In this document: positions 35,062-46,400 of the stretch, in pieces | Layout: each line of letters opens with the position of its first letter | How positions within the stretch are numbered: position 1 is the first letter of the stretch | Assembly (NCBI GenBank): GCA_027563935.2 | Contig: JANVAS020000203.1 | Span: forward strand, 4,464,001-4,528,000 | Source of the DNA: Costus lasius | Taxonomy: Eukaryota; Streptophyta; Magnoliopsida; Zingiberales; Costaceae | DNA: 64,000 nucleotides | Direction: 5' to 3' | The notes under the pieces: generated by a model | Database searches by the model: none | What the model was told of the DNA's origin: nothing | The model's input: only the letters and a program-made list of their open reading frames with translations | Translations under genes and position numbers: made by a program

Positions 35062-37059
35062 CTACAACAATGCAAGAACAGCAAGGTCAGTATCAATGTA
35101 TAAGAATCAATCAGGACTTAAGAAAGATTCTTTTTCTCACTATTTTATCAGGCGTGAAAAATCCAGCAAAACAGCCCGAAAGAGTAGAACTCTTTTAGTG
35201 AGATGGGATCCAGATTTCATACTTGGTCTCCGCGTCCCGCTCAGGCGAGATAAGATGCACAGAGAGTACAAGCACTAGTTTCTGGTAGGCAGTCCCTGCC
35301 GATCGCCAACCCGTGCGATTCCCCTTCATCTGGGCAGTCCAGCAGACTGTGCCAACTGAGTTGGTACAACACAATCTCTGACCCCACAGATGGCTGCCTC
35401 CATGTGCTACCATATGCGCCACATATGTAGCCTACACGGTCAAGCTGACCCGACCTACTCCCTGGACCACCATGTGCTATGCTGAGCAACGAGAAGGGAT
35501 AAATCCCTGCTCTGTAACACACAGGTGTAATCCCGCACCGTCTGAAGATAGATGGACGTGCCCACTGAGTGGGTACAACACGGCTCCAACGATAATCAGA
35601 ACAGTGAGGTTTCGCGTCAGAAGGCTTACGAGCTTGATATTTAATCGTTGGATTTTAACGGTCTTTTATCTTCTTGCCTATCATTCAATTCCTATGGTGA
35701 TAGCAGAAGATAAATTTACTCATGCAATTCTAATATAAAGCAATAAAAGAAAGCATGTGTCTTTTGTGGTAAAAGCCCATAGCCCTAGTGAGACCTTAAC
35801 CTAACTTAAGTCTACACTTGCTCTTTATGGGTCTTTAGCTGCTCATCTGGCCCAAACCTGGGCCCAAGCGCCAACTGCAGCTCTGGTGCGCCCACCAGGA
35901 ATTTGCGCCTGGTCCTAGGGTCGAACCCTAGACCTCCCACCTGGTCCAGCCACTGCTGCATGCGCTTCTGCCAAGTGTGCATAGTGCTCTTGTCTAATTA
36001 AATTACAAATTTAACTATCTAGACAAGAGTGACACGCAGGTCACTTTCACATTATAAATTAATTAAAATTGTGATACGCAGATCACATAAAGAAAATTAA
36101 TTTACAACATATAATCCAGGCACGCAGGCCCCAGCACAGCACACATTAAAAACGGGCAGCCCACATAAGACTAAATAAACAAGCAGATGCAACAACCATC
36201 ATGTGATCCAGTCAGGAAAAATAAATTTTTTAAAAAAAACCCCTTGGGATCGATTTTTTTTTTTTTTTAATTTTTCCTTATTTGCCCCACAACCTTACAA
36301 TGGTCCATTACTAGGGATCCACTCATCCAACCTAGTCAGATCCACTGCCCTAGCATGCACCAAGTCCTAACTGACTTGAGTCGACCAAAAGGTCAACCAT
36401 GCATGCACCAAGGCTGAACGACCACACTGAGGTCTGGCAAGCGGGCGTGACCCCGGGCCTAACTCAGGTGCGTTCATCAGTTGTCTCAATCAGACATCGC
36501 TACACACCTGTCTGCAGTCGACCTATAGCCACCACAGGCATGCGCCAAGGTGCTAACTGGTCGACCCATTCAGGCTGTCAGATAGTCTGATCAGACATGT
36601 TTGGATCTAACCTAGGGGGTGACTTCAACCCTAATAACCCATCTAAGGGTTTAATGTAGGAGCATTAGATCTAAGGTGAAACGCGCATGTGATCAAGGTT
36701 TTAGAAAAACTTACAAAAACATGCGCCAACAACAACATGCGCAATGGAGAAAATAACATCTATACAAATCATGAATTTTCGCCAACTTAGATAATCGCAT
36801 GTAACCTATAGATCTATTATAATGCGCATACATGGATCATATGACATATCATGGCAATCATAAACAAGCATGAAACATCTGGCTCTGATACCAATTGAAA
36901 GTACCCCTTAAACTAAAGGGGGTCCCCTTCTAGGGGGAGCGAAAACCCTAGGCAGTGGCGCATAAAATTTTTGGGCAGCGGATTAGGGTTTCAAGAATCG
37001 GTTCATGTGATATGATCAACCAAATGGAAACGATTGCATGTAAGAGATAAAACTCATAC
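35062..37059 (-). other. Leader of D, with candidate intron
   Basis: It runs in minus sense from GTATGAG after the LTR mini-exon to TTGTAG. It holds the PBS (36882-36893), a TTCGA hairpin (35912-35933, arms CTAGGG/CCCTAG), the twin hairpins (near 35350 and 35560), and an A/T homopolymer pair at 36226-36262. The 21-nt extension after it codes Ile-Pro-Ala-Ala-Thr-Asn-Thr, with Ile as ATA where the others have ATT. Confidence 0.5.
36882..36893 (-). other. Primer binding site of D
   Basis: TGGTATCAGAGC on the minus strand, two bases from the LTR. Confidence 0.95.
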
Positions 37060-38581
37060 CATAGCCATTTCGAATGGCGCCTAGGAAGCAAAGATCAAAG
37101 CAGATCTTCTCCAGAGGTGACGCACACAGTTGATGTCGCCTACTCCTCTTTGCGATCCTTGTGCTAGCAAGATCCAAAGAAGTCTTTGATCGAAAATGAG
37201 AAAGGGATGAAGAGATCTTTTCTTTGCCGATTTCTCCTCCAAATCCAAGGCGTCGTCACCCACGGAAAAACCCAAGAGGAATGCGTTCAAGTGGCGAGAA
37301 TAGAGAGAGCACTCTCTTTCGAACGTGAGCCTCTCCAAGTGGAGATCATGGTTGCTAAAAATAGCACCACTAACCGCCCAACATGTTCACGCCAAGTGAA
37401 CTTGTCGCCAATGCTTGAACCATTTTGGTTTAATTTAATTTTGGTTCAATTACCAAATAAACCAAACGACATGGCCTAGATCATATTAAAACCCTAAGGT
37501 TCCAGATCTAGCCGTTGATCTCTATGATGCTCCTGATCTGACCGATCTAGCATCTCTTCTCTCGATCGAAGCTTACCGATCTCAAGCCCTAATCAATCAA
37601 ACATGATCAGACCAGATCTCACTCACAATCAGAGATTAAATCCCTTTAAACTGAACCCGAAACAATTCAGTCCACACGATCTGACTTAAGTAAGCCATAT
37701 CATCAATTGTGCGACCCTGAGGGTTTCCTTAAAACATCGGTAACGATAATTTACATTATCACAACCAGTGAGGGGTATCTAGCAACACATCACTGTCTCC
37801 CGATATCAAGGAAAGAGTTTTCCAAGACTTCACCCAAAAACAGCACAAGTGTGAATCAATTCACAAAGCATACATATTTCCTTTGCCACTGGATGTTCTT
37901 ATTGGACAAGCCTGTCAAGCTCGTAACTCCAATATGATGAGCATGATTAGAACAGATGAGCACTGTCACCTGGGTATGGCCATACACTCTCTCAATCATC
38001 TCATCCAGGGGGCCCCTTTAGAACATCACACTCCTTAAACAAGGAGACGGCAATCCTATGTCTATCACTAGTGCTCTAACCTGATTCAAGCTCACCATCC
38101 AAGATAGTCTATAATCATTATGTTTCAAATGATATTGAACTACCTCAAAACAATGACAATCATCATTTAGAAAACACAAGTGATCTCAAGTCAGAGGAAA
38201 TGTGCCACTTGTCTTAATCAAGGAATATTCACATTGTGACAAACAATTGAACATCCTAGTAGGGTCTGTCCAGTACATCCCATGTACCCATGAGTCTACA
38301 TCTTATTCCATGCTCGAAGCATCCTATAAGATTAGAACACATATTAGTCTTAACCATATCGAGGCTGTCTCATGTTTACCAAGATATATCGACTAAGGAC
38401 ATAATAGCATGTCAGCCCAGCTGAACAGCTTTGAGACATTATTCAGAAGAACATATATTGCAGCAGACAATGTAGCTAACTGAATAACAACCATGCCTTT
38501 ATAAACACATAGAGTTTATTACATGATACTTGTTACATTCCCATAGGCCTCAAACATTAGCCTTAAGGGCATACCCCAACA
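36896..38581 (-). repeat. 5' LTR of element D
   Basis: It is 1686 bp, essentially identical to 29453-31138. The inverted repeat that reads GATAAC/GTTATC in other copies is GATAAT/ATTATC here, still fully paired. Confidence 0.97.
37060..37068 (-). other. Candidate LTR-encoded first exon of D (Met-Ala-Met)
   Basis: Minus strand ATG GCT ATG followed by GTATGAG. In the roughly 270 nt between the TATA-like site and this ATG there is no other ATG, apart from one only about a dozen bases past the TATA-like site. Confidence 0.5.
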
Positions 38582-39030
38582 AATGTTCCTTGGGGTACCC
38601 AGTGACGAAAGTCACGCCCCGTGACTCCTGCACACAGCCATCTGAATCAGCAGCGACTTCAGATGCACAAGTCCAATTTTCCACAGAAAGTTCCTCGGGG
38701 CACCCAGCGACGATAACCTCGCCCCGTGGATCCAGCAAGCAACTACCGGATGCTCAAGTCCGATTTTCCACAGAATGTTCCTCGGGTCACCCAGCGACGA
38801 AAGTCACACCCCGTGACTCCTGCGGGCGACTGCCCGACGAGATTTCAGAATCGGGAGCGGAACCACATGCACAAGTGAAAAATTCCACAGAAAGTTCCTC
38901 GGGTCACCCAGCGATGAAACTCACACCCCGTGACTCCTATGGAAAGTTTTCCACATAATGTTCCTCAGGTCACTCAGCGACGAAAGTCACACCCCGTGAC
39001 TCCTGCGGACAGCTACCCGAAGCTGCAGAA
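38582..39030 (+). repeat. Tandem repeat of coding type, five degenerate units, split by element D
   Basis: The core GTTCCTCGGGTCACCCAGCG, followed by a GTCAC/GTGAC inverted repeat, begins at 38585, 38690, 38777, 38894 and 38960. Spacings are 105, 87, 117 and 66 bp, all multiples of three. In the plus frame it reads repeated STECSSGHPATKVTPRDSC-like blocks joined by variable linkers containing LPD and AQV. Stops TAA replace GAA at 38956-38958 and at the D junction (29446-29448). It looks like the decayed repeat domain of a former protein-coding gene or TE gene. I do not recognise the family. Confidence 0.6.
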
Positions 39031-39577
39031 CTGCCCGACGACCCCACTTTGACGTATACAACCCACCCTACCATGTTGCTCCACCCCATGAAAACCCAAA
39101 GGAGCCCAACAAGGTGGTTATTCGGCGATCCCAATGCCCATCTCACCCACCGGACCGCTTCGTGGGTGTTATCAGCCCACTCTCCATCCACACCGAAGTA
39201 ATCCGGCCCAAGGACGCTACCAGCCAATCCCCAAAGATCCCAATTCCAGATGGGCCTCACAACCACATTAGCAACACAGCCCAAGAGAAGGCTGCGACGA
39301 TCGTTACGCAGCCTAGTACTTCAAAATTTTGCTCCTTTGTCGCGATGTGCTCCGAGCGCGTCTAACCGTCGTAGCAGCCACCTCGTACGCTGAAGAATCA
39401 AGGACCTGCGCCCCTGCAAGAGTAGATGGTAGTTGGTAGGATTTTAGTCTATTTTGTCTTTTTGTGGCAGCTTGACTACTTTTTGGTTGTTAGTTGTTGA
39501 GATGCTGTCCTTTTGTCTTATTTACCCCTCCTTATCTTATAAAAGAGAGGGGCTGGCCAGCATTCTCCCTTAGGTCT
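39031..39577 (+). other. Unassigned decayed sequence ending in a promoter-like stretch
   Basis: The frame of the repeat array stays open to about 39200 without known motifs. Another frame (39114-39365) contains RRSQCPSHPPDRF, faintly like the basic linker before copia RT, but nothing after it fits. CTTATAAAAGAGAGGGG (39535-39551) is TATA-like. It is cut at 39578 by X3. Confidence 0.35.
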
Positions 39578-40090
39578 TGATACGCACCGCAAGTGCACTG
39601 TGTTATCGAAGTAATACAAAAGATATCGATCCCACAGGGAGCAAGGTGAGTACTAGAAAGTCTAATTTTTTGGAATCCAAGCTAATCGAATCGTGGTTTT
39701 TAGAACTTTAAAAACTAAAATTAAGCAAAATCGTAAGCAAGAAATCAAACAACTAGGTAGGGAGAATATATGAGAGAATATATCAGGGCAAAGGTTTCCA
39801 CCACTCTGACGATCTTATGTGTGCTATGAAATAAATAACGGTTATTTGGATTTACAGGTATGCATAAGGAATCTACCCTATTGTATGAAGGTGCTCTCTT
39901 TCGAGTGAACACCCCGGTGTTTGCCTAAAACGTCTCCTACTTTCGCGGTGCACCATTTTCGACAAACCCAATGGATTCCGTGGTAGATTATGGATCCTAG
40001 AGCGAAGGGCAAGGACTTTCACGTCAAGCCTTCACAAGATTCACATAGAGGTTCGGTTGTTACTGTCCTACTCTCATTATAAGAGTGAGT
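39578..40090 (-). mobile_element. X3: end of an Athila/Tat-like LTR (minus orientation)
   Basis: It begins TGATACGCACCGCAAGTGCAC, the plus-strand image of an LTR end. It resembles the X2 LTR at 62266 (TGTTGTGATCCGCAAGTGCAC) and, reversed, X4 at 26502-26737. The right boundary is approximate. Confidence 0.6.
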
Positions 40091-40778
40091 GATGACTCCC
40101 TTACTTGGCACTATGCAAAATTGGCATTGGTACCAAAGACATGGGTTGAAGTTAAAATAAAAAATGATGAGAAAAAAATTCAAGAGAATGACACCTCATC
40201 TTGGCACCACGTTGATTTGTGGTGGTACCTAAGTCAAGAGTTGAAGTCCAAAAAAAGAAAAAGCATGTATATATGTGGGTACATATCAATGAGAGAAATC
40301 ATTTCACATTAACTTCTCTACCTTATGGAAGATTCTTCCTACCTAAAAGATATGAGTTCTACTACATTGATTATGTGATCAGTGTACTCTAACTTTGTCA
40401 CCAGAAAAAAGGTGGTAATCGAATTAGAGAATGTGGACGATACATAAAAGGGAGGAACTAAAAAATTTTGAGTGGAAAATGATCTTGGAAATCCTATTTC
40501 TGTAAACAAAAGTATGATAGGTTTGAACTAAAACTGGGTGAAATCTTGATATTGAAATTCTACTTATTATACAAGTTGCGAAATTTTATTTGATTAAGTT
40601 GTAGATCTTGAGAATTGAATTCAAATAATGATATGTTTATTTAAAATTTTATGAAGCAATTGGTGAAATTTTTCATTGGAGACTGTATTTCAGAAATTTA
40701 TTCTTCATGAGAAAGTCTTTTCCTTTGATCAATTTTTGATTTTGCTTGAGGACAAACAAAGTTTGAGCCTTATGTATT
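40091..40778 (+). mobile_element. X1: 3' internal end of an Athila/Tat-like element
   Basis: AT-rich decayed sequence that ends with TTTGCTTGAGGACAAACAAA (40741-40760), a block well known just before the polypurine tract of Athila/Tat elements. Here the tract itself is degenerate. No pol domain is readable. Confidence 0.55.
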
Positions 40779-41736
40779 TGATGACAGGAAAATTCATAGT
40801 ATATTTTGTGTCATTTAATAGGTCTTTTAGTTTCATATTCATGCTCTTTTGCTTATTTTTATGCCTTATTTATCTAATATTACAGAATCTACACCTTCTC
40901 TGGTTTTTAATCAGTTCAGGTAAAAAGGTACTATTTTAAGGCATTTTCAAGCAAATTCAAATGCATAAATCAATCTCCATCATCAAGATAAGATTACATA
41001 TTAATTTTCACGAAGATTTAAGCCACAAACCAAATTAATGTAGGGCTGTAATTAATATTATGGTACCATGGTTTCACTGAACCTATAGAACAAACCACGG
41101 CACTACCATAATTTCGGAGCACTATCGTAATTTGGGGTGAATTTCATACAGAAAGATTTGCAGATAATACGGCATGGTCGTAAACAATATTACGGGCCAT
41201 AATTTCGAGAGATTTTTAACCCGAAAGATTTGCAGAAGTTACGGCACTGCCATAATGCATATTACGGGCCATAATTCTAGTCGATTTCTAAATAGGACTC
41301 TGTGGTTATTACGACGCTGCCGTAACCAATTACATGGCCGTAATTACAACTTGGACGGCTGATTTTCCCAGACTTATTGAAGCCCGATTCTTACGTGGGT
41401 GATTGCGGATGATCTAGACCTTCAATTGGACATCCGTAAAAAGGAAAAGACTCGTCAGATCGAAAGGGAGGACACACAGATGAAAAGCCCCAATTTTCAT
41501 CAACATTCGAGAGAGAAATCACAATCTTCACTGTCGCCTTAGGTTACACCGCCGGGAAGCGTACAGTGCATCTCCGGCGGTGAAATTTGAAGGGAGCTGC
41601 GCCAAGAGAAGGAGAACATACCCCAGAAGTTTTAGAGCAAAAGGAGATCGATTGGAGGAGAAATCAACAAAAGAGGCATCGCCACTACTGTTCATCACAA
41701 GAAATTACGGCTGTAATGAAAATTACAGCCGTATTA
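40779..41736 (+). repeat. X1 3' LTR, first part
   Basis: It begins TGATGACAGG after the degenerate polypurine tract. From 41040 it carries a run of imperfect units of roughly 70 bp with inverted repeats such as TTACGGCACTGCC. One hairpin, TACGGCTGTAAT/ATTACAGCCGTA, has a 12-bp perfect stem at 41707-41734. It is cut at 41736 by element E and resumes at 60036. Confidence 0.7.
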
Positions 41737-43436
41737 TGTAGGAACCCCTAATCATAAGGGGGCAAAACCCTAAGCATGGCGCTAATGTAAAATATGCAAG
41801 CGGAAGCAAGGGTTCAAGATCATTTGCATGCCATATGTTCAACTATAATCGATTGAATAGATTGAGATAAAAATCATACCAACGCCATATGCTTGGAAGT
41901 CGGCTTGGATAAAGAGAACAAAGTAGATCTCCTCCACAAGTTCACACACAAGGTGAAGATGCTTACTCCTTGCGGTCTCTTGTGCTAGCAAGACACCCAA
42001 GCCTTCAAGTGTCGAATGGAAGGGGATGATGAACCTCTTGGCCGAGAGCTCCTCTTGCTCAACCTCTCCTTCCCTTCGTCAATCACCACCCAACCAAAGT
42101 CGAATGCGTTGAAGAGAAGAGCGCAAACGCATATGCGTTTTTGGCATTGAAGTGAGTGAAACCGGCCCTTGATGACTTTCCATAAATGGAAGCTCATCAA
42201 GTCCATGCGCTCAACTCAACCCAAACGCATTTTAGGATTGAACCATGCGTTCACCATTGTGAACCGGTTCAAGCCAAAATGTCAAATCGGCTTTGGTTCA
42301 ACAAACCAAACCGAAATAGCTCTAGCCACTTGGTCTAGACCAAATTGAACCCCCAAGGCTCATGATCTAACCATTCATCATCTGATGCCCTTGATCTCTC
42401 CGATCTAGCATCACCTCTCTCGATCGAAGCTTACCGATCTCAAGTCCTAATCAATCAAACATGATCAGACCAGATCTCACTTACAATCAGAGATTAAATC
42501 CCTTTAATCTGAACTCAAAGAATCCAGTCCATACGATCTGACTCAAGTAAGCCATATCACCAAATTGTGCGACCCTGAGGGTTTCCTCTAAATGTCGGTA
42601 ACGATAACTTACGTTATCACGATCAGTGAGGGGTATCTAGCAACACATCACTGTCTCCCGATATAAAGGAAAGAGTCTTCCAAGACTACTCCCAAACCAT
42701 AGCACAAGTGTGACTCAATTCACAAGGCATACATGTGTCCTTTGCCACTGGATGTTCTTATTGGACAAGCGGGTCAAGCTTGTAACTCCAATACGATGAG
42801 CATGATTAGATCAGATGCACATAGTCATCTGGGTATGGCCATACACTATCTCAATCATCTCATATAGGGGGGCCCTTAGAACACCACACTCCTTAAACAA
42901 GGAGACGGCAATCCTTTATCTATCACTAGTGCCCTAACCTGATTCAAGCTCACCATCCAAGATAGTCTATAATCATTATATTTCAAATGATATTGAACTA
43001 CCTCAAAACAATGACAATCATCATTTAGAAACACAAGTGATCTCAAGTCAAAGGACATGTGCCACTTGCTGCTTACAGGGATCATTCACATTGTGACAAG
43101 CAATGCAATATCCCAGTAGGGTCTGTCCAGTACATCCAATGTACCCATGAGTCTACATCTTATTCCATGCTCGAAGCATCCTATATGATTAGCACTCATA
43201 TTAGTCTCCATCATATCAAGGCTGTCTCATGTTCACCAAGATATCTCGACTAAGGACTTATAGCCTGTCAGCCTAGCTGAACAGCTTTGAGACATTATTC
43301 AGAAGTACACTTATTACAGCAGACAAGGTAACAACCTGAATAACAACCATGCCTTATTATAAACTTAAGAGTTTATTACATGATACTTATACAATCCCAA
43401 GGCCTCAAACATTAGCCTTAAGGGCATACCCCAACA
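41737..43436 (-). repeat. 3' LTR of element E
   Basis: 1700 bp, plus-strand image TGTAGGAACC...CCCCAACA. Confidence 0.97.
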
Positions 43437-43456
43437 ATCTCCCACTTGCACTTAAT

Positions 43457-46400
43457 CTAATGGTTGAGAAATCTCAAACCCATATTATTACAGTGCTTCT
43501 CATGCTTCTGCTGCGCCAGAGGCTTGGTAAGCGGGTCTGCCAGATTGTCATCTGTATGAACCTTGCAAATCTTGATCTCGCCTCGATCAATGATCTCCCG
43601 GATCAAGTGAAACCGTCTCTGTATGTGCTTGGACTTCTGGTGCGACCGTGGTTCCTTTGCTTGTGCTATAGCACCAGTGTTATCACAGAAGATAACCAAA
43701 GGATCTGCACTCGAAGGAACGACACCAAGTTCTCTCACGAACTTACGAATCCACACTGCCTCCTTGGATGCTTCCGAGGCTGCAACATACTCGGCTTCTG
43801 TTGTGGAATCAGCAACAGTTGACTGTTTGAAGCTCTTCCACACCACTGCTCCACCATTCAAGCTAAAAACATAGCCTGATTGCGATCGGAAATCATCCTG
43901 GTCCGACTGGAACGAAGCGTCAGTATATCCCTCTATACTGAGTTCTTCCTGACCACCATATATCAAGAACATATCTTTGGTCCTCCGCAGATATTTTAAG
44001 ATGTTCTTGACTGCAATCCAGTGCGCCAATCCTGGATTACTTTGGAATCGACTGGTCACGCTTAACCCGTAAGCGACGTCTGGGCGAGTACACAACATCG
44101 CATACATAATGGACCCAATAGCCGAAGCATAAGGCGTATTGTCCATTTCATCTTTCTCAGTCTGTGTTTGTGGACACTGACTCTTTGAAAGATTCAGACC
44201 ATGTCTGACTGGAAGATATCCACGTTTAGAATTCTCTAAATGGAATCTCTCCAGGACTTTATCGATGTAAGTACTCTGGCACAGCCCGAGAAGCCTCTTA
44301 GATCTATCCCGGTAGATCTTGACACCTAATACATAGGCTGCTTCTCCTAGATCTTTCATCTGGAAACATTTTCCTAACCATGCCTTAACAGCATGCAGTT
44401 CAGGAATATCATTTCCAATGATCAAGATATCATCGACGTAGAGGATTAGGAATGTAATCACGCTCCCACTAAACCTCTTATATACACACGGGTCATCTTC
44501 GTTCTTGATGAAACCAAACTCAGAGATTGATTCATCAAAACGAATATTCCAGCTTCTTGATGCTTGTTTAAGTCCATAAATGGACTTCTTTAACTTGCAT
44601 ATTTTATGACGATCTGCTGGATTAGTGAAACCTTCCGGTTGTGTCATATACACATCCTCATCCAGATTTCCATTAAGGAAAGCTGTCTTCACATCCATTT
44701 GCCAGATCTCATAGTCGTAATATGCTGCTATCGCGAAAAGAATCCGAATAGACTTAAACATGGCTACAGGAGAGAAAGTTTCATCATAATCTATCCCGTA
44801 GATTTGTTTGAAACCTTTCGCAACTAGCCTGCCTTTATAGGTAACCACGTTACCGTCCATGTCAATCTTCTTCTTGAAGATCCATTTACAGCCTATAGGG
44901 ATTACTCCCGGAGGCGGATCAACCAAATCCCAGACTTGGTTATCTGACATGGAGTCCATCTCGGCTCGCATAGCTTCAAGCCATCTAGCTGATTCCGGTC
45001 CACTGACCGCATCCGCATAAGTTAGGGGTTCATCATTATCAATGATGTAGACTCCGTCATAGCGCTCAGGCTGTCGACGGATCCTACCCGATCTTCGCGG
45101 TTCCCGTGATATCTGAGCCTCAGGTTGTTCAGTAACCTGATCTACCAGCTCAGGCACATCCAACTCTGCTTGACTACTTTGTCCTTCCTCTGAATTCTCA
45201 TCCAGCTTTATTTCTCTCCCACTGGCCTCTTGCAGAAGAAACTCCTTCTCAAGAAATATGGCCGTCCGAGCAACAAAAACCTTGTTCTCTTTGGGATCGT
45301 AGAAATAATAACCCTTAGTTTCCTTAGGGTAACCGACAAAGATACATTTCTCAGATCTGCTCTCCAGTTTCCCAGAGGCGAGCTTTTTGACATAAGCCTC
45401 GCAACCCCAGATCCTGATAAATGTCAAGCTAGGCTGTTTTCCATACCATAACTCATATGGCGTCTTTAAAACTGCCTTGGATGGCACTCGGTTTAGTACC
45501 TTTGCAGCTGTTTCCAGTGCAAAACCCCAAAAGGAATATGGAAGAGTGGCCTGACTCATCATAGAACGAACCATGTCTAGTAACGTTCTATTTCTCCTCT
45601 CGGACACACCATTCCATTGCGGTGTTCCTGGCGGAGTGAGCTGTGAGATAATCCCACACTCCTTCAGATAGTCAGTAAATCCATGACTCAGGTATTCACC
45701 ACCTCGATCAGAACGAAGTGCCTTGATATTTCGGCCTAGCTGATTTTGTACTTCATTTTTGAACTCTTTGAATTTGTCAAAAGATTCACTTTTATGTCTC
45801 ATTAAATAGACATACCCATACCTACTGAAATCATCAGTAAAGGTAATGAAGTACTGATAGCCACCTCTGGCATGTTTACTAAAAGGCCCACACACATCAC
45901 TGTGTATAAGGTCAAGTAAACCCGAAGCCCTTTGACCTTTGTGAGGAAAAGGAGACTTCGTCATTTTACCCATCAAACAAGCTTTGCATGTATCAATCTC
46001 CTCATAGGAGAATGATCCCAGCAGTCCATGTTCATGCAACCGCTTAATGCGCTTCTCGTTTATATGGCCTAAACGACTATGCCATAACAAGGTGCTGTCA
46101 TCAGCATACTTGGCTTTCTTATTATCAATGTTTTGTATAGAATTTTCCATGTCCAACATGTATAACCCATTGTTAATTGAACCAGTTGCATAGACAATAT
46201 TATCATGAGATAAAACACACTTTGAAATATTGCATTCAAAGGCAAATCCTTTCCTGACAAGAGCAGGAATAGAGATAATATTCTTGGTAATACTCGGTAC
46301 AAAATAACAATTGTTTAATTCTAATACAACGCCAGATGGTAAAGAAATGAAATAGTCTCCTACAGCAACAGCAGCAACCCGTGCCCCGTTTCCAACTCGT

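Larger units (their letters stand above)
29453..38581 (-). mobile_element. Element D: intact Ty1/copia LTR retrotransposon
   Basis: It is 9129 bp with TSD AATGT (29448-29452 and 38582-38586). Both LTRs are 1686 bp, and I found one base difference by eye (C near 30368, T near 37817). It has a perfect Met-type PBS, a purine tract before the 3' LTR, and an uninterrupted 1293-aa polyprotein. All parts needed for an autonomous element are present by inspection. It inserted into a tandem repeat of coding type. Confidence 0.98.

Noticed and set aside
38582..39030. A CRISPR-like array at 38582-39030, suggested by repeats with short palindromes
   Set aside because: Repeat lengths and spacings vary, the linkers are in coding frame, there are no cas genes, and the setting is a plant genome.
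39114..39365. RRSQCPSHPPDRF as a copia pre-RT linker
   Set aside because: No integrase before it and no RT after it, and it is in a different frame from the neighbouring repeat. It is too weak to call.
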